Assembly: GCA_003153975.1 (NCBI GenBank)
Contig: PMBZ01000129.1
Coordinates: 1 to 41,707, forward strand
Origin: Hyphomicrobiales bacterium
GTDB lineage: Bacteria; Pseudomonadota; Alphaproteobacteria; Rhizobiales; Rhodomicrobiaceae
Direction: 5' to 3'
DNA: 41,707 nucleotides
Shown here piece by piece: positions 1-7,615 of the stretch. Position 1 is the stretch's first letter; each line of letters opens with the position of its first letter. The notes under the pieces are model-generated. The model ran no database searches and had not been told where the DNA came from. It worked only from the letters and a program-made list of their open reading frames with translations. Both the position numbers and the translations under genes were made by a program.

Positions 1-588
1 CACAACGGCAAGCAGGTCGATTTCCGTAACGTCATCCTCATCATGACCACCAATGCCGGCGCGGCCGAGATGTCGAAGTCGGCCATCGGCTTCGGCAGCA
101 CGCAGCGCGTGGGCGAGGACGAGGAAGCGATCAAGCGCATGTTCACGCCGGAGTTCCGCAACCGGCTCGACGCTGTGATCCCGTTCGGCAGGCTGTCGCG
201 CGAGATGATCGGCAAGGTCGTCGAGAAGTTCATCTTCCAGCTCGAAGCGCAGCTCGCCGACCGCAACGTCATGATCGAGATGTCGCCCGAGGCCATGGAG
301 TGGATCGCCAACCAGGGCTTCGACGAGCTTTACGGCGCCCGGCCGCTCGCCCGCGTCATCCAGGAGCACATCAAGAAGCCGCTGGCGGAGGAACTCCTGT
401 TCGGCAAGCTCGAAGGCGGCGGAACGGTTCGCGTGGTCGTGGCCGAGAAGGAGGGCGTCAAGGCGCTTTCGTTCGAGGTCATCGAGAGCAAGCCGCTCGT
501 CAAGGTCGAGGACACGGATGGCGCCGACGGGGATGGCGACGGCCGCACGCCCACGGCGCTTATCCCGAAGGTGCCGCTGAGCCGGTGA
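1..588 (+). CDS. clpA: ATP-dependent Clp protease ATP-binding subunit ClpA, C-terminal part (5' truncated)
   Basis: The frame is open from base 1, so the gene starts before the window; about 195 C-terminal residues remain. ClpA is the AAA+ unfoldase that feeds N-degron and ClpS-delivered substrates to the ClpP peptidase in the cytoplasm. Visible marks of the second AAA+ module are DFRNVILIMTTNAG (end of the Walker B/sensor 1 strand), FTPEFRNRLD with the arginine-finger region, and the sensor 2 motif GARPLARVIQ followed by KKPLAEELLFG. The C-terminus ends in an acidic Asp/Gly-rich stretch. ClpB is the other AAA+ candidate, but the compact C-terminal domain and these motifs read as ClpA. No clpS can be seen because the upstream DNA is missing. 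Confidence 0.95.
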   Translation, partial: HNGKQVDFRNVILIMTTNAGAAEMSKSAIGFGSTQRVGEDEEAIKRMFTPEFRNRLDAVIPFGRLSREMIGKVVEKFIFQLEAQLADRNVMIEMSPEAMEWIANQGFDELYGARPLARVIQEHIKKPLAEELLFGKLEGGGTVRVVVAEKEGVKALSFEVIESKPLVKVEDTDGADGDGDGRTPTALIPKVPLSR

Positions 589-801
589 TCGTCTTGCGGA
601 GCGGGTGCCGAACGAAGCGGATAGTGCCAACGCCGGCCTCCTGTCCCCTTGCCCCCTCCATGACGATCGACTCTCTATGCGCCGCACGAACGCAGGCCTT
701 CTCAAGGCGTTCCGCCATGCGCGACAGGCTCCCGCCGCCGCGATGGGCGCTGCCAGAGGGATTGCGATAATGTAACCGCCACGGCACAAGGAGCGAAAAC
801 C

Positions 802-1209
802 ATGGCGCTTGAGGGGGTGGTCACAATTCCCAGCAATTACGGCCCGAAGGAAACCGTCGAGCGGCTCAAGGCCGGTATCGCCGAGCATGGGCTCGATTTG
901 TTCGCGGAAATCGACCACGCCCGGAACGCCAAGGAAGCGGCACTTACGCTTCCGCCAGAAACGGTGCTTGTGTTCGGCAGCGCTGCCGCCGGCACGCCGC
1001 TGATGCAGGCCAATCAGGCTGCGGGCATCGATTTGCCGCTGAAGGCCCTGGTTTGGCGCGATGCGGCGGGCGCGACCTGGATTGCCTATAACGACCCTGT
1101 CTGGATTGCCGAGCGCCATGGCCTTTCCGCCGGGCTTCGGCAGAACGCGGACAAGATGCGCCAGGGGCTGGAGGCTATCGCCGCCAAAGCGGCTGGATCG
1201 CTCCAATAG
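802..1209 (+). CDS. DUF302 domain protein
   Basis: A 135-residue soluble protein with no signal peptide. It reads as a single DUF302 domain: an N-terminal GVVTIPSNYGPKETVERLKAGI segment (helix-forming 'TVERL' region), then LFAEIDHARNAKEAAL, then the family's LVFGSAAAGTPLMQANQAAGIDLPLK core, and WIAYNDPVWIAERHGL near the end. DUF302 proteins are widespread in bacteria; their biochemical role is not settled. The ATG at 802 is supported by an AAGGAG-type ribosome site about 8 bases upstream. It stands alone, 213 bases after clpA, and is probably its own transcription unit. Family assignment is good; function is unknown. Confidence 0.85.
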   Translation: MALEGVVTIPSNYGPKETVERLKAGIAEHGLDLFAEIDHARNAKEAALTLPPETVLVFGSAAAGTPLMQANQAAGIDLPLKALVWRDAAGATWIAYNDPVWIAERHGLSAGLRQNADKMRQGLEAIAAKAAGSLQ

Positions 1210-1245
1210 GAGGCCCGGAAAACCGATTTTCTTAATGGCCTTGAT

Positions 1246-1266
1246 TTATGTTGCACTGCAGCATAA
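1246..1266. promoter_or_regulatory. 21-bp inverted repeat with TGC-N3-GCA core upstream of the phasin-like gene
   Basis: TTATGTTGCA, one central C, then TGCAGCATAA: two 10-base arms with a single mismatch, containing TGCACTGCA. TGC/GCA dyads of this kind are bound by the PHB-responsive repressor PhaR upstream of phasin genes in several alphaproteobacteria. It lies 47 bases before the candidate start of the phasin-like gene. The binding protein is an inference; the symmetry is seen directly. Confidence 0.5.
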
Positions 1267-1312
1267 CCTATTTTTGTGCAATATCAGGCAGAAGGCCAGA
1301 AAGCGCCGGGAA

Positions 1313-1888
1313 ATGTTCTTCCTTTTTCCTCTCGTAGGAGAGCCCGCCGCCGTGCCGGCAGTAAAGCGCGGGCAGCAGTACATGGCCTTGGCATTGCTGC
1401 CGCAGCTCCGTGGCGTGCGTGCAGAAGCGCGGCCTGAAAACGGTCTTGCTGATGCTGTCTCGCAGGCAGGAAGCCTTGCCGTCGAGCTTTTGAAGCGGGC
1501 GCTCAGCTCGATGACTTCGTCGCTGACCGCGCTCGGCAACCATGCGAACGCCCTGTTCTCCCAGGTCGCGGCAGCACTTGCCTATGAGCGGATGGCACGC
1601 GAAACGGCTTCATTCTTTGGGGCATTCTGGCTTGATTTCGCTCAACCCAGAGCGCTGCCAAGTTTTGCAGGGCCAAGGATTGCACCCGCCAGGCCGCCAC
1701 TGTTCGCTTGTTCCGGCGTTCCACGGAAACAACTAACCCCTGCGCTTCCCAATCCCTGGGGCGCATTTGCGGAAGCGCTCGATATGTGGACCAGCCTTTG
1801 GGCACCGGCTGCGGCACCGCAGCGGCGCGCTTCCTCCAACGCAACCTTCGGCGTTCCAGGCTTCGCTTGGAGCTTCACCCTCGGCTAG
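1313..1888 (+). CDS. Phasin-like protein (probable PHB granule-associated)
   Basis: A 191-residue frame without clear relatives that I can name exactly. The central part (LADAVSQAGSLAVELLKRAL then SMTSSLTALGNHANALFSQ) is an amphipathic helix-rich stretch. The C-terminal part has NPWGAFAEALDMWTSLWAP followed by a short FGVPGFAWSFTLG tail. That mix of alanine-rich amphipathic helices and a Trp/Phe-rich end resembles alphaproteobacterial phasins, which coat polyhydroxybutyrate granules. The TGC/GCA inverted repeat just upstream supports this reading. The start is uncertain: ATG at 1313 has only a weak ribosome site, and ATG at 1382 is a shorter option. Overlapping open frames on the other strand show no recognisable protein. 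Moderate confidence that it is a gene, lower for its function. Confidence 0.5.
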   Translation: MFFLFPLVGEPAAVPAVKRGQQYMALALLPQLRGVRAEARPENGLADAVSQAGSLAVELLKRALSSMTSSLTALGNHANALFSQVAAALAYERMARETASFFGAFWLDFAQPRALPSFAGPRIAPARPPLFACSGVPRKQLTPALPNPWGAFAEALDMWTSLWAPAAAPQRRASSNATFGVPGFAWSFTLG

Positions 1889-2024
1889 CGTCCCTTCTCC
1901 GGATTACCGCCCCATTTGCCGTTCACTCGCGAAGGCAGCCGGAAACATAAGCCACACCAGCGGCGCGGACTGGGTTGCTGAGCGCTATTGCCATTCGCTG
2001 AAAGGCAATAGCGCCAGATCGAAA

Positions 2025-2228
2025 CTACTTCTTCTTCGCTTTGGTGCACTTGCCTTTCGCCGAACCCTTGCCTGCCGTCCAGGTGCAATCCGGAGCCGTG
2101 CACTCTGCCTCGGCGCGCTTGGTGCACTTTACGGTCTTGGTCGCGACGGGCTTGGCGGTCTCAGCATGAGCGGCCATGGAACCGGCCGTAAAGAAAGCCG
2201 CAACAATTGCGGCCGAAAGAATGCGCAT
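2025..2228 (-). CDS. Small secreted Lys/Cys-rich protein
   Basis: A 67-residue protein with a clear Sec signal peptide (MRILSAAIVAAFFTAGSMAAHA, likely cut before ETAK). The mature part is about 45 residues, very basic, with cysteines in VKCTKRAEAECTAPDCTWTAGKGSAKGKCTKAKKK, spaced so that two disulfides are possible. The ATG has an excellent AGGAGG ribosome site 6 to 7 bases upstream on the minus strand. Similar short periplasmic proteins occur in other alphaproteobacteria as hypotheticals; no function is known to me. It follows the isomerase-like gene on the same strand after 86 bases and may have its own promoter in that AT-rich gap. Confidence 0.75.
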   Translation of the reverse strand: MRILSAAIVAAFFTAGSMAAHAETAKPVATKTVKCTKRAEAECTAPDCTWTAGKGSAKGKCTKAKKK

Positions 2229-2314
2229 GAATGCCTCCTCGAATCATCATCGATCCATACGGATCTTTTTTTACCCTAATGAAGTTTTATTAGGTTGCAA
2301 GCGAAGTAAGTGCT

Positions 2315-2908
2315 TCAACGCAAGCTCCACACAAGGGCTTGTTCCAGCCGGTCGTCGCCCCAGAAAAGCTCGCCGGCGCTTGTGGTAAAGCTTGGTGCGC
2401 CGAATATCCCGGCGGCCTGCGCCTCCCCGGTATTCGCCCGCAATTTCTCCTTGATGTGTGGCGCTTGTGCGCGGGCCATCGCGTTTTCCGCATTGGCGCC
2501 TGCCACTTCAAGCTCCGTAGCCAACACCGCGGGCTCGGAAATATCGCGGCCATCGGCGAATCCGGCCCGGTAAACGCCCTTCACGAACTCCGGCCCCCAG
2601 CCCTCTTCGAGCCCCACCAGCGCGAGCCGCGCGGCGTGGAGGCCGTTTTGCGGGAAGGGCTCGGGCAGGCGGAATTGGAGTCCGCGCGCTTCGGCCATGC
2701 GCCCGATGTCGCGCACCATGTATTTGCCCTTGGCGGGATAGAGGTTGAACGGCGAACTGTCCCAGCCTTGGGCCTTGAAAATCGGGCCAAGCAGGAACGG
2801 CTTCCAGGCGATCTCCACGCCGGCTTTTACCGCCAGCTCCTCGATCCGCATCGCGGAAAGGTAGCTGTAGGTGGATGCGAACTCGAACCAGAATGTGAGC
2901 TTTGGCAT
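2315..2908 (-). CDS. 2-hydroxychromene-2-carboxylate isomerase family protein (DsbA/GST-kappa fold)
   Basis: A 197-residue protein of the thioredoxin-fold DsbA-like/GST-kappa family. The N-terminus LTFWFEFASTYSYLSAMR carries the family's Ser (S12) where DsbA would have its CXXC. The insertion contains PFLLGPIFKAQGWDSSPFN, typical of HCCA isomerases. The cis-proline loop is GIFGAPSF, followed by ELFWGDDRL. In naphthalene degradation the enzyme isomerises 2-hydroxychromene-2-carboxylate with glutathione as cofactor; many chromosomal paralogues have unknown substrates, and here no aromatic dioxygenase genes are adjacent. The ATG has AGGAGG upstream on the minus strand. Family is certain, substrate is not. 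Confidence 0.9.
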   Translation of the reverse strand: MPKLTFWFEFASTYSYLSAMRIEELAVKAGVEIAWKPFLLGPIFKAQGWDSSPFNLYPAKGKYMVRDIGRMAEARGLQFRLPEPFPQNGLHAARLALVGLEEGWGPEFVKGVYRAGFADGRDISEPAVLATELEVAGANAENAMARAQAPHIKEKLRANTGEAQAAGIFGAPSFTTSAGELFWGDDRLEQALVWSLR

Positions 2909-3105
2909 GCCTTTGCGTCCTCCTTTGCTGGCTTCCGCATGGCACGCTTCAATTGCGATTTCCCAGTAGAGCGGCTTGCCCTTGAAGAACCATACAACGA
3001 AGAGATAGATCGGTTATGGGGCAAGCGTGACGAGCTAACCGAAATTCGCAGCCCGCCCACCGGCGGGTGGGCCGTGACCACAACTTATGACGGGCTGAAT
3101 CTGAC

Positions 3106-3840
3106 ATGCGAGGGGGTCTTTTGCATCTGCAATCGCCAGGAACGGACGCGCTCCCGGAAAGAGCATCCGGCGCCGGCAAGCCGGCAATTCAAATCGAGTT
3201 CGCGGGGCTTGCGCTGACGCTCGACCACTCGGGCGCCGCTTACGCCAGCGCGCAAGGCACGCTCATCGTGGCGGATCTGCATCTGGAAAAGGGGTCGCGC
3301 GCCGCCTCCAAGGGCCGCCTGCTGCCCGCGCTCGACAGCCGCGACACGCTCTTGCGCCTGAAGCGCGCCGTCGAAGCCTACCGGCCGGAGCGCGTCGTCT
3401 GCCTTGGCGACAGCTTCGACGACAATCTCGCGAGCGAGCGCATGGCGGACGCGGACAAGGACGGGCTGGCCTCGCTTTGCGCCTCCGTTGGCGAATGGCT
3501 CTGGCTTAGCGGCAATCACGACCCCGAAGCGCCGATCTTTTGCGGCGGCGGCACGGCGAACCAGATCGAGATCGGCGGCGCGATCCTGTGCCACGAGCCG
3601 GCCGCCGCCCGCGCCTCCCCACAGATCGTTGGGCATCTCCATCCCAAGGCCAGCGTGCCGGCGGGCGGCTGCCACTTCTCGGGTCCCTGCTTTTGCGTTT
3701 CGGAGGATCTGCTCATCATGCCGGCCTTTGGCGCTTATGCCGGCGGGCTTTCATGCCGCTCCCGCGCCATCCGCTCGCTGTTGAAATCGGCGCCAAAACT
3801 TTTCATGCTCCATGCCTCGAAGCTTTGGCGCGTCGCCTGA
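3106..3840 (+). CDS. pdeM: PdeM-type metallophosphoesterase (DNA-repair-associated)
   Basis: A 244-residue calcineurin-like phosphoesterase. Metal-binding motifs appear in order: VADLHLEKGS (D57, H59), LGDSFDD (D102), GNHDP (N137, H138), CHEP, and GHLHPKA, followed by the PAFGAYAGGL signature of the ligase-associated endonuclease PdeM. In many bacteria pdeM sits beside an Lhr-type helicase, an exonuclease and an ATP-dependent ligase; none of these is next to it here. The usual LGDSFHD reads LGDSFDD. The first 25 residues are poorly conserved, so the true start may be downstream of ATG 3106 at a weaker codon. It converges with the L,D-transpeptidase-fold gene across an AT-rich gap. Confidence 0.85.
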   Translation: MRGGLLHLQSPGTDALPERASGAGKPAIQIEFAGLALTLDHSGAAYASAQGTLIVADLHLEKGSRAASKGRLLPALDSRDTLLRLKRAVEAYRPERVVCLGDSFDDNLASERMADADKDGLASLCASVGEWLWLSGNHDPEAPIFCGGGTANQIEIGGAILCHEPAAARASPQIVGHLHPKASVPAGGCHFSGPCFCVSEDLLIMPAFGAYAGGLSCRSRAIRSLLKSAPKLFMLHASKLWRVA

Positions 3841-4318
3841 TGCGATCCTGGAGGGCGTTAGCCTCTTCTGGCGGCCGCCCATGCGATTGAGGCTTCACCT
3901 GACCCCTAATGAATAGTAAATTTCATGTAGGTATCGATTATAGTTAATTCGGTTATGGTAAATACCTTGGGACTATGTTTTTTACACCCACATTTTTGCA
4001 AATTTTTTCTCGCTTTTGCCCGATTTTCACGTTTGAAAAGTGCCGTTAAATATAGACGAATATTTGCAATTAACCAAAGAAAACGCCACCATCGCCGCCC
4101 ATCCGCAGCCGCGCACGGCGCATTTTATATTGTAATTCAATATATTAGGTGCGACGCGCCCGCTTAACGCCATCTCAAGATGTTTTTGCTAAAATACTTC
4201 AAGAATTGAGAGGCTCCTTTTCTGCCATCGAAAATAGGCCCCGGCGCCCGCCAGGAGGGTTAATTTGGCGTTACGTCGAAGCTTGCAACCGCCATCCTGG
4301 GCCAGCACCCGCGCTGGA
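3841..4318. other. AT-rich non-coding gap between convergent genes
   Basis: No convincing gene in 478 bases. Roughly 3890-4185 is much richer in A/T than the surrounding DNA, which is unusual because convergent genes need no promoter between them. It contains a perfect inverted repeat TATATTG-TAATT-CAATATA at 4126-4144 and a short hairpin CCAGC-ACCCGC-GCTGG at 4302-4317, just beyond the minus-strand gene's stop, which could help to end its transcription. Short open frames here have no ribosome sites and no recognisable protein. Confidence 0.6.
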
Positions 4319-5479
4319 TTACAGCTGCCCCGGCCCGCCGGCGCGGGCGGGGTGGTGCCTCACGTGCAGGATGCTGCTTTTCCAGCCGGCACTTCGCGTC
4401 CTCCTCAACCTCAGCGCCTCGAAGGTGCGGAATCGTGGATATTCCCCAGGGCGGGCTGCCACACCGTCTTGCGCCGCATACCTCTGGCTGGCTCGCCAGG
4501 CTCTCAAGCCGGCAGTCCGCGCCACGCGCTCAAACGCTCTCTGCCGGCTGCCGCCGGTTTGCGCGGCCTGCTCAGCCGCACTTCCCGGACCGGCTGCGGC
4601 ATGCAGCGGTGTGACCACCTCGGCCTGCTGGGGCGCTTCCACGACTGCCCCGGCAACCGGCGTTTGCTGCATGGAGCGGCTCTTGCCCTCCCGCCTGCCG
4701 GTGGCATTGTCGAGCGGCTTGCAGCCGGGAAGGTGCACGGCATGGCGCTGCCGGTCGCCGCGCCGGTCGGAGAAGTAGTAGCGGCCGTCGCAAATCCAGG
4801 CCACGGGCGGCAGCCTGTCCCGTTCGAACAGGAGATCGGCGCGCCGCAAATCGGCCCAGAACTCATTCATGCGCAGCGTGTCGTCTTTCTCCGGAGCCAA
4901 GGCGGAGAACCGGAACGGCAGGGCCAGGACAGGCACGTAAACCTGGCCGCCGCGAAGCGCCGCGCGCACGGCGCCATAAACATCCTCGACATTCTCGTTC
5001 TGGATCGCGAAGCAGCCGATGGAGCCGCAGCCGCCATGAATGAGAATGCCGGAGCCGCCCCTGCCGTTCAGATTGTCGAAATTGTTGGGATAGTTGATAT
5101 TCATCGCCCGGTCCCAGCGCGGGTTTACGATGAGATCGGAGGTTGTGATCCGGTAAAGTCCTTCCGGCGACTGCCTGTCGCCCTCGTAGAATTTCGGGCC
5201 GAGGCCACCAGACCAGCGGCAAATTCCGTAGGTTTTGAAATGCACATAGCGAGGGCCACGCTGGACCCAAAGCTCCATTTCGGAGGTTTGCTTGTAAACG
5301 CGGAGGAAGATGGGAGAGCCCAGTTTCAGGCCTCTTTCCTTGAACTCGTTGGCAAGCTCAATTTCCCGCGCTGCAACCGATTCCGGGTGCCAGGACTTGC
5401 TAGCCGCATGAGCCTCTGCAATTAACGGTACAAAAATCGCCAACGGAAATAATAGACAATCAACTCGACGCAACTTCAT
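4319..5479 (-). CDS. YafK-like L,D-transpeptidase-fold (YkuD) protein with long C-terminal tail
   Basis: A 386-residue exported protein. The signal peptide MKLRRVDCLLFPLAIFVPLIAEAHA is followed by the YkuD domain at about residues 40-200, with IFLRVYKQTSEMELWV, PEGLYRITTSDLIVNP and the catalytic HGGCGSIGCFAI (H148, nucleophile C156). The HGGC-x-SIGC form is that of E. coli YafK (DpaA), which cuts the peptidoglycan-lipoprotein crosslink rather than making 3-3 crosslinks; which reaction occurs here cannot be read. The ATG at 5479 was chosen because AAGGAG precedes it and the signal peptide starts there; an upstream in-frame ATG adds a non-signal leader. Beyond the domain lie about 180 low-complexity Arg/Ala/Gln-rich residues, an unusual tail. 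Confidence 0.88.
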   Translation of the reverse strand: MKLRRVDCLLFPLAIFVPLIAEAHAASKSWHPESVAAREIELANEFKERGLKLGSPIFLRVYKQTSEMELWVQRGPRYVHFKTYGICRWSGGLGPKFYEGDRQSPEGLYRITTSDLIVNPRWDRAMNINYPNNFDNLNGRGGSGILIHGGCGSIGCFAIQNENVEDVYGAVRAALRGGQVYVPVLALPFRFSALAPEKDDTLRMNEFWADLRRADLLFERDRLPPVAWICDGRYYFSDRRGDRQRHAVHLPGCKPLDNATGRREGKSRSMQQTPVAGAVVEAPQQAEVVTPLHAAAGPGSAAEQAAQTGGSRQRAFERVARTAGLRAWRASQRYAAQDGVAARPGEYPRFRTFEALRLRRTRSAGWKSSILHVRHHPARAGGPGQL

Positions 5480-5953
5480 TTCGACTCCTTTTTCGCTTCG
5501 CCGCGTGCCTCCAAATTCGCGCACAACATGATGCTTATTCCCACGCCGCATGGGAAACGAGCTGGCCTATCCATGGGTTGAATTGTGATATTAATATGGC
5601 CTATTGCGTGCAGGCCGGCGCTTTTCTGTTGCTCAACACCCACAACGGTTCAAGGAATGGCGGCTCGCGCAGGCACGCCCGGTCAGTCTTTATATCTTAG
5701 AATCAATATGTTGCCAGCAGGCACCCCCGCGCTCCGCGTTGTTGCGCGCCAATGCTCTGGATCGCCATTTTTGTCACAGTAACGATAACGGCGGCGGCCG
5801 GGCAGGGAAACGCCGCGCCGTGCCTTCGCAGCACCGGCCCCTTTGGAACGATCCGCCCGCCTTACCACTTTTTAATCTGCCGGCAAGCGGCTTGTAACCT
5901 GAACCCGCCTATATCAACTTGACGATTAATTACGCAAGGGGAGTAGGAAGCCG
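5480..5953. other. Divergent intergenic region (L,D-transpeptidase-fold gene / degP)
   Basis: A 474-base gap that must hold the promoters of both flanking genes. Nothing protein-like is supported. Near degP the sequence TTGACG (5919-5924) and a purine-rich GGGGAG ribosome site (5939-5944) can be seen. A CTTG (5891-5894) and CCTATAT (5908-5914) lie upstream of degP, suggestive of a heat-shock sigma-32 promoter but with a spacer of only 13 bases. Confidence 0.5.
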
Positions 5954-7519
5954 ATGGCGTCCGGATCAATCCAAGGCAGTACGGGCAGATTTCTTTCCGG
6001 CCGGCGGCTGAAGCCGCTGAGCGCGATCGCGGGGGCGGCGCTCCTGGGTGCGGGCCTTCTGGCCGTGGCGCAGCAGACGGCGTTTATAGCCGCAGCCGCC
6101 GCGCAGGAGCAGCGTCCGCCGAGCTTCGCCGATCTAGCCGAGAAGGTGCGGCCGGCCGTCGTGAGCGTCAACGTCAAGTCCGCCGGGGCATCGGGAGAAG
6201 CTTCCGGCCGCGAGGCGCCGGTACCGGATCTGCCGGAGGATTTCCGCGATTTCTTCGACCGCTTCAAGAAGGGGCAGCCGGATCGCCACCCGATGCGCGC
6301 GCAAGGCTCGGGCTTCCTGATCTCCGCGGACGGCTATGTGGTGACCAATCATCACGTCGCGGATAAAGCCGACGAGATCGAGATCACCTTCGAGAACGAG
6401 AAGAAGTACAAGGCCAAGGTCATCGGCAGCGACCAGCGCACCGACATCGCGCTGCTCAAGATCGACAGCAAGGACAAGTTCGACCGTTGGCTCGAATTCA
6501 CCGACACCGCGCCGCGCGTCGGCGACTGGGTTCTGGCGGTTGGCAATCCGTTCGGCCTTGGCGGCACGGTGACGGCCGGTATCGTCTCGGCCCAGGGCCG
6601 CGACATCGGCTCCGGCCCCTATGACTTCCTTCAGATCGACGCCGCGGTGAACCGCGGCAACTCCGGCGGCCCCGCCGTCAATCTCGATGGCAAGGTCGTC
6701 GGCGTGAACACCGCGATCTACAGCCCGAGCGGCGGCAGCGTCGGCATCGCGTTTGCGATCCCCGCAGCCACGGCACGCGACGTCGTACAGAAGCTCAAGG
6801 ACAAGGGCAAGGTCTCGAGCGGCTGGCTCGGCGTCCAGATCCAAAATCTCGACGACAACCTCGCCGAAGGGCTTGGCCTGAAGGATGGCAAGGGCGCTCT
6901 CATCGCGAAAATCCTGGCCGACGGCCCCGCATCCAAGTCCGAACTCAAGATGGAGGACGTCATTCTCGAAGTTAACGGCAAGCCGGTCTCCAATTCCCGC
7001 GACCTGGCCCGCACGATCGCGGCGCTCAATCCTGGCGGCGACGCCCGGCTGCACATCTTCCGCAAAGGCCAGTATCACGACGTGACCGTGAAGCTCGGCG
7101 AGTATCCGGATGCCGAGAAGGTTGCCTTCATGGGCGGCAACAGCGACGAGGATGCCGGCAAGGAGGTCGAGGATCTTGGCCTGACGCTCATGCCCGCCCC
7201 CGATCTGCCGGGAAGCAAGTCGAAGGAAGGCGTCGCGGTTGCGTCCGTCGATCCGAACTCGAAGGCCGCCGATCAGGGCATCAAGCGCGGCGACATCATC
7301 CTTGAGCTTAACAGCAAGCCGGTTTCGTCCGTCGAGGATGTGAGTGCCGGCATCCGCGAGGCCCGCGAGAAGGGTAAGCGCGTGGTGCTCCTGCAAATCC
7401 GGGGCCGCGACAAGCAATCCCGCTTCCTGGCGCTTCCGCTCGATCAGAAGCCCAAGCGCGGCGGCGACAAGGATAAGAACAAGGACCGCGACGACGATAA
7501 GGATGGCGGCAAACACTAA
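5954..7519 (+). CDS. degP: Periplasmic serine protease DegP/HtrA (Do family)
   Basis: A 521-residue envelope quality-control protease and chaperone. An N-terminal hydrophobic segment (about residues 22-50, ending AAAAAQ) exports it. The trypsin-like domain has H134 (TNHHV), D164 (QRTDIALLKI) and S237 (GNSGGP), all intact. Two PDZ domains follow: about 290-385 (GWLGVQIQNL) and about 405-490 (DLGLTLMPAP, GIKRGDIILELNSKPV). The C-terminus is a Lys/Asp-rich run. DegP degrades misfolded periplasmic proteins during envelope stress. A GGGGAG ribosome site precedes the ATG. It heads a degP - response regulator - kinase - glnE series, an order found in rhizobia, though a hairpin separates it from the regulator. 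Confidence 0.97.
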   Translation: MASGSIQGSTGRFLSGRRLKPLSAIAGAALLGAGLLAVAQQTAFIAAAAAQEQRPPSFADLAEKVRPAVVSVNVKSAGASGEASGREAPVPDLPEDFRDFFDRFKKGQPDRHPMRAQGSGFLISADGYVVTNHHVADKADEIEITFENEKKYKAKVIGSDQRTDIALLKIDSKDKFDRWLEFTDTAPRVGDWVLAVGNPFGLGGTVTAGIVSAQGRDIGSGPYDFLQIDAAVNRGNSGGPAVNLDGKVVGVNTAIYSPSGGSVGIAFAIPAATARDVVQKLKDKGKVSSGWLGVQIQNLDDNLAEGLGLKDGKGALIAKILADGPASKSELKMEDVILEVNGKPVSNSRDLARTIAALNPGGDARLHIFRKGQYHDVTVKLGEYPDAEKVAFMGGNSDEDAGKEVEDLGLTLMPAPDLPGSKSKEGVAVASVDPNSKAADQGIKRGDIILELNSKPVSSVEDVSAGIREAREKGKRVVLLQIRGRDKQSRFLALPLDQKPKRGGDKDKNKDRDDDKDGGKH

Positions 7520-7534
7520 AGTCCCAACAGAAGG

Positions 7535-7553
7535 CGAGGGGGCATCCCCCTCG
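7535..7553 (+). terminator. Hairpin terminator after degP
   Basis: CGAGGGGG-CAT-CCCCCTCG forms a perfect 8-bp stem with a 3-base loop, 16 bases after the degP stop. The following GTCTTCCATTTT is only moderately T-rich, so termination may be partial, letting some transcripts run into the two-component genes. Confidence 0.75.
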
Positions 7554-7615
7554 TCTTCCATTTTCCCCTGCCTATTTCTCAAGGGTACATTCCTACTCCC
7601 GCCCAGGGTGTCAAA

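Noticed and set aside
2275-2294. CCTAAT...ATTAGG inverted repeat as a terminator for the isomerase-like gene
   Set aside because: On the minus strand it is followed by an A-run, not a T-run, so it does not fit a terminator in that direction.
2939-3217. Plus-strand frame beginning MARFNCDFPVERL upstream of pdeM
   Set aside because: It runs into pdeM in another frame, has no ribosome site and its second half is only a shadow of pdeM.
5891-5914. CTTG...CCTATAT as a sigma-32 heat-shock promoter for degP
   Set aside because: The spacer is 13 bases, several short of the usual distance; kept only as a remark.
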